A model generated the notes under the pieces. It made no database searches. It saw only the letters and a list, made by a program, of their open reading frames with translations, and was not told the DNA's origin. Below are positions 62,433 through 64,000 of a stretch of DNA of 64,000 bases, piece by piece. Both the position numbers and the translations under genes were made by a program. Position 1 is the first letter of the stretch. Each line of letters opens with the position of its first letter. This DNA comes from Pleurostoma richardsiae. Its lineage: Eukaryota; Ascomycota; Sordariomycetes; Calosphaeriales; Pleurostomataceae. The stretch lies in contig JANBVO010000004.1 of NCBI GenBank assembly GCA_030052745.1, forward strand, positions 1,116,001 to 1,180,000, given 5' to 3'.

Positions 62433-63730
62433 CTAGTCCGGCAGGATTTCTGCAGCTTGTTCCTCGATGTCTTCATACTCATCACTAGATGTCTTCACTT
62501 GCTGCTTCGCAGCCTCGGAAACTCGGCGCTTGTGGTTCTCCATGAGGATCTGGCCCCCACCCTTGCGCCCGAAGAAGTCTTCTGTCCTTATGCCTCGGAT
62601 CCTCTGGGGATCAACGCTTGACATGGACTGCCCTGATGCCCGGTGTTCGCGGATATACTCCCGCATGGGAACCATGGCGGCATCTCTGCATGCCTCCTTG
62701 ATGTCACTTCCTGACATCCCCGCCGTGACTTTGGCGATATACTCAATATCGAAGTTGGGGTCTCTCTTGGTGCCCTGAAGGACGAGCTGCAATATGCGCC
62801 GTCTTTGATCCTTGCCGGGAAGAGGGACAGGGAACTTCTTTGGCATCCTGCGCAAGATGGCCTCGTCGATGTCGTTTATCCGGTTCGTAGCCCCGAGAAC
62901 CATAATTCGTGCGGGAACCCCGGACGCGCTCGTAGAGGTCAGGCCGTCCCATAGAGTCATGAACTCCGCCTTGACCATGCCGCTTGCTTCGTGCTCCCCG
63001 CTTCTCCGCGTGCCCAGTACAGCATCTATTTCATCGATGAAAATGATGGCTGGCTGAAGCTTTTGCGCCAGGGAAAAGACGGCGCGCACAAGCTTGTTGG
63101 AGTCTCCATACCACTTCTCCGTCAGGGTTGATATGTGAAGGTTGATGAAGGACGCTCCGCTCTCGTGCGCAACCGCCTTGGCAAGCATGGTCTTTCCACA
63201 TCCTGGAGGACCATAAAGTAACACTCCGGATGGGGCGGCTAGGAGAGGAGCGGCATGGGAGTAGAGATGAGGCATGGTGAGGGGGTAAATGACGGATTCC
63301 TTCAGCTCATCAATGATGTCCTCCAGTCCACCAATGTCGTCGAAACCGACTGAGATGTCTTCCGGCGCAACAACTTCCAAAGCGACCAAGTTCTCGTATT
63401 CGTTCAGAACCAACTCTTCTACCCTGGGGCCTTTTCGTGAACTGTTCGAGTCGGTCCCTTCTGCCCCTTCCTCACCATCCTTTCTGCCTCTCTGTAGCCG
63501 CTGCAGATTTGCTTTCGCTCTTATCCTCGCCTGTTCATGTTTCTCTTTATCTGGGTCGGAAAGCGTACTGCCAAGTGTTGACAGGAGGTTCTTGACAAGG
63601 AAATAGGTCGTGACGATCTCGGTTCAATGTCAGCAAGGGCCTGGTCCGGCAGGTCGGGCAAACTCACCACACCAGCCGTCATAACAACATTGACGACGGC
63701 ATCGGCCGTCCTCCTGCGGTCGCTCATCAT
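62433..63730 (-). CDS. msp1: Mitochondrial outer membrane AAA ATPase Msp1 (ATAD1)
   Basis: Two exons, 63730-63668 and 63617-62433, about 415 residues. Msp1 pulls mislocalised tail-anchored and stalled precursor proteins out of the mitochondrial outer membrane. The N terminus gives a single membrane anchor, VVNVVMTAGVVIVTTYFLV, restored by the intron, then a short linker and the AAA domain. Visible motifs are DDIGGLEDIIDELKESVIYPL, Walker A GPPGCGKT (about 157-164), pore loop EKWYGDSNKLV, Walker B IIFIDEID (about 212-219), sensor GATNRINDIDEAILRRMPKKF with the arginine finger pair, and GMSGSDIKEACRDAAMVPMRE. All are typical of Msp1. The first codons are two ATGs (63730 and 63727); either could be used. 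The same-strand neighbour is cystathionine beta-lyase. Confidence 0.96.
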
Positions 63731-64000
63731 GATACAATAGACGCTGCGAGCATATATCCGCTAGAAATGCAAATGGCTGGAAGACGGAAGTCTTTTATAT
63801 TGAGCCGCAGTGGAATGGCGGCTTGTTGGACCTTGGAGAAACCCCAACCATGCCTAATAGTTAAACCCATCTACAAGAGGTGATGTGGCTAATTGCCACG
63901 CAAGCCACATCAGGCTTCAACCAGGTTCGCCTCAACAATGGATCTGGGGCACATGACCCACCACCCCCCTCGGTCCTCGGTCAGCGACAGCCCGTGCATC

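Overview
The window is nuclear DNA of a filamentous ascomycete, probably a Sordariomycete (inference). The signs are short 50-120 base introns with GT..AG ends and CTAAC-like branch points, moderately GC-rich coding sequence, 0.3-5 kb spacers, and a gene set of single-copy eukaryotic housekeeping orthologues. I recognise no transposon, rRNA, CRISPR array or secondary-metabolite cluster.

Layout: a fumarylacetoacetate-hydrolase-family gene (889-2072) is followed by a long gene-poor stretch to about 10.6 kb, which holds one small cysteine-rich peptide gene behind a strong TATA box (7836-7958). Then come EXO70 (exocyst, minus), a class III aminotransferase (minus), another gene-poor 4 kb, and MCM3 (plus). 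From 22 to 43.7 kb genes are dense: a Mak32-type PfkB protein (minus), CAP/Srv2 (plus), carnitine acetyltransferase (minus), a SWI3/RSC8-type chromatin remodeller subunit (minus), ETF alpha (plus), adrenodoxin reductase Arh1 (minus), a four-helix membrane protein (plus) and PMS1 (minus). After a 3.1 kb spacer come the GPI inositol-deacylase Bst1 (plus), an MFS transporter (minus), a Serinc/TMS1 protein (plus), a probable small histidine-rich gene (plus), cystathionine beta-lyase (minus) and the mitochondrial AAA ATPase Msp1 (minus).

The genes do not form one pathway. Several are mitochondrial or peroxisomal: carnitine acetyltransferase, ETF alpha, Arh1 and Msp1. MCM3 and PMS1, two DNA replication/repair genes, each carry a paired inverted GACGCGA element 150-210 bases before the ATG, which suggests shared cell-cycle control by an MBF-type factor. 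I rebuilt exon structures by hand from reading frame, splice signals and family sequence knowledge. The main results beyond routine annotation are a spliced mitochondrial presequence exon for the carnitine acetyltransferase, in-frame stop-free introns in PMS1 and the SWI3-type gene, the Cys-rich peptide, and the His-rich reading frame interrupted by one TGA.
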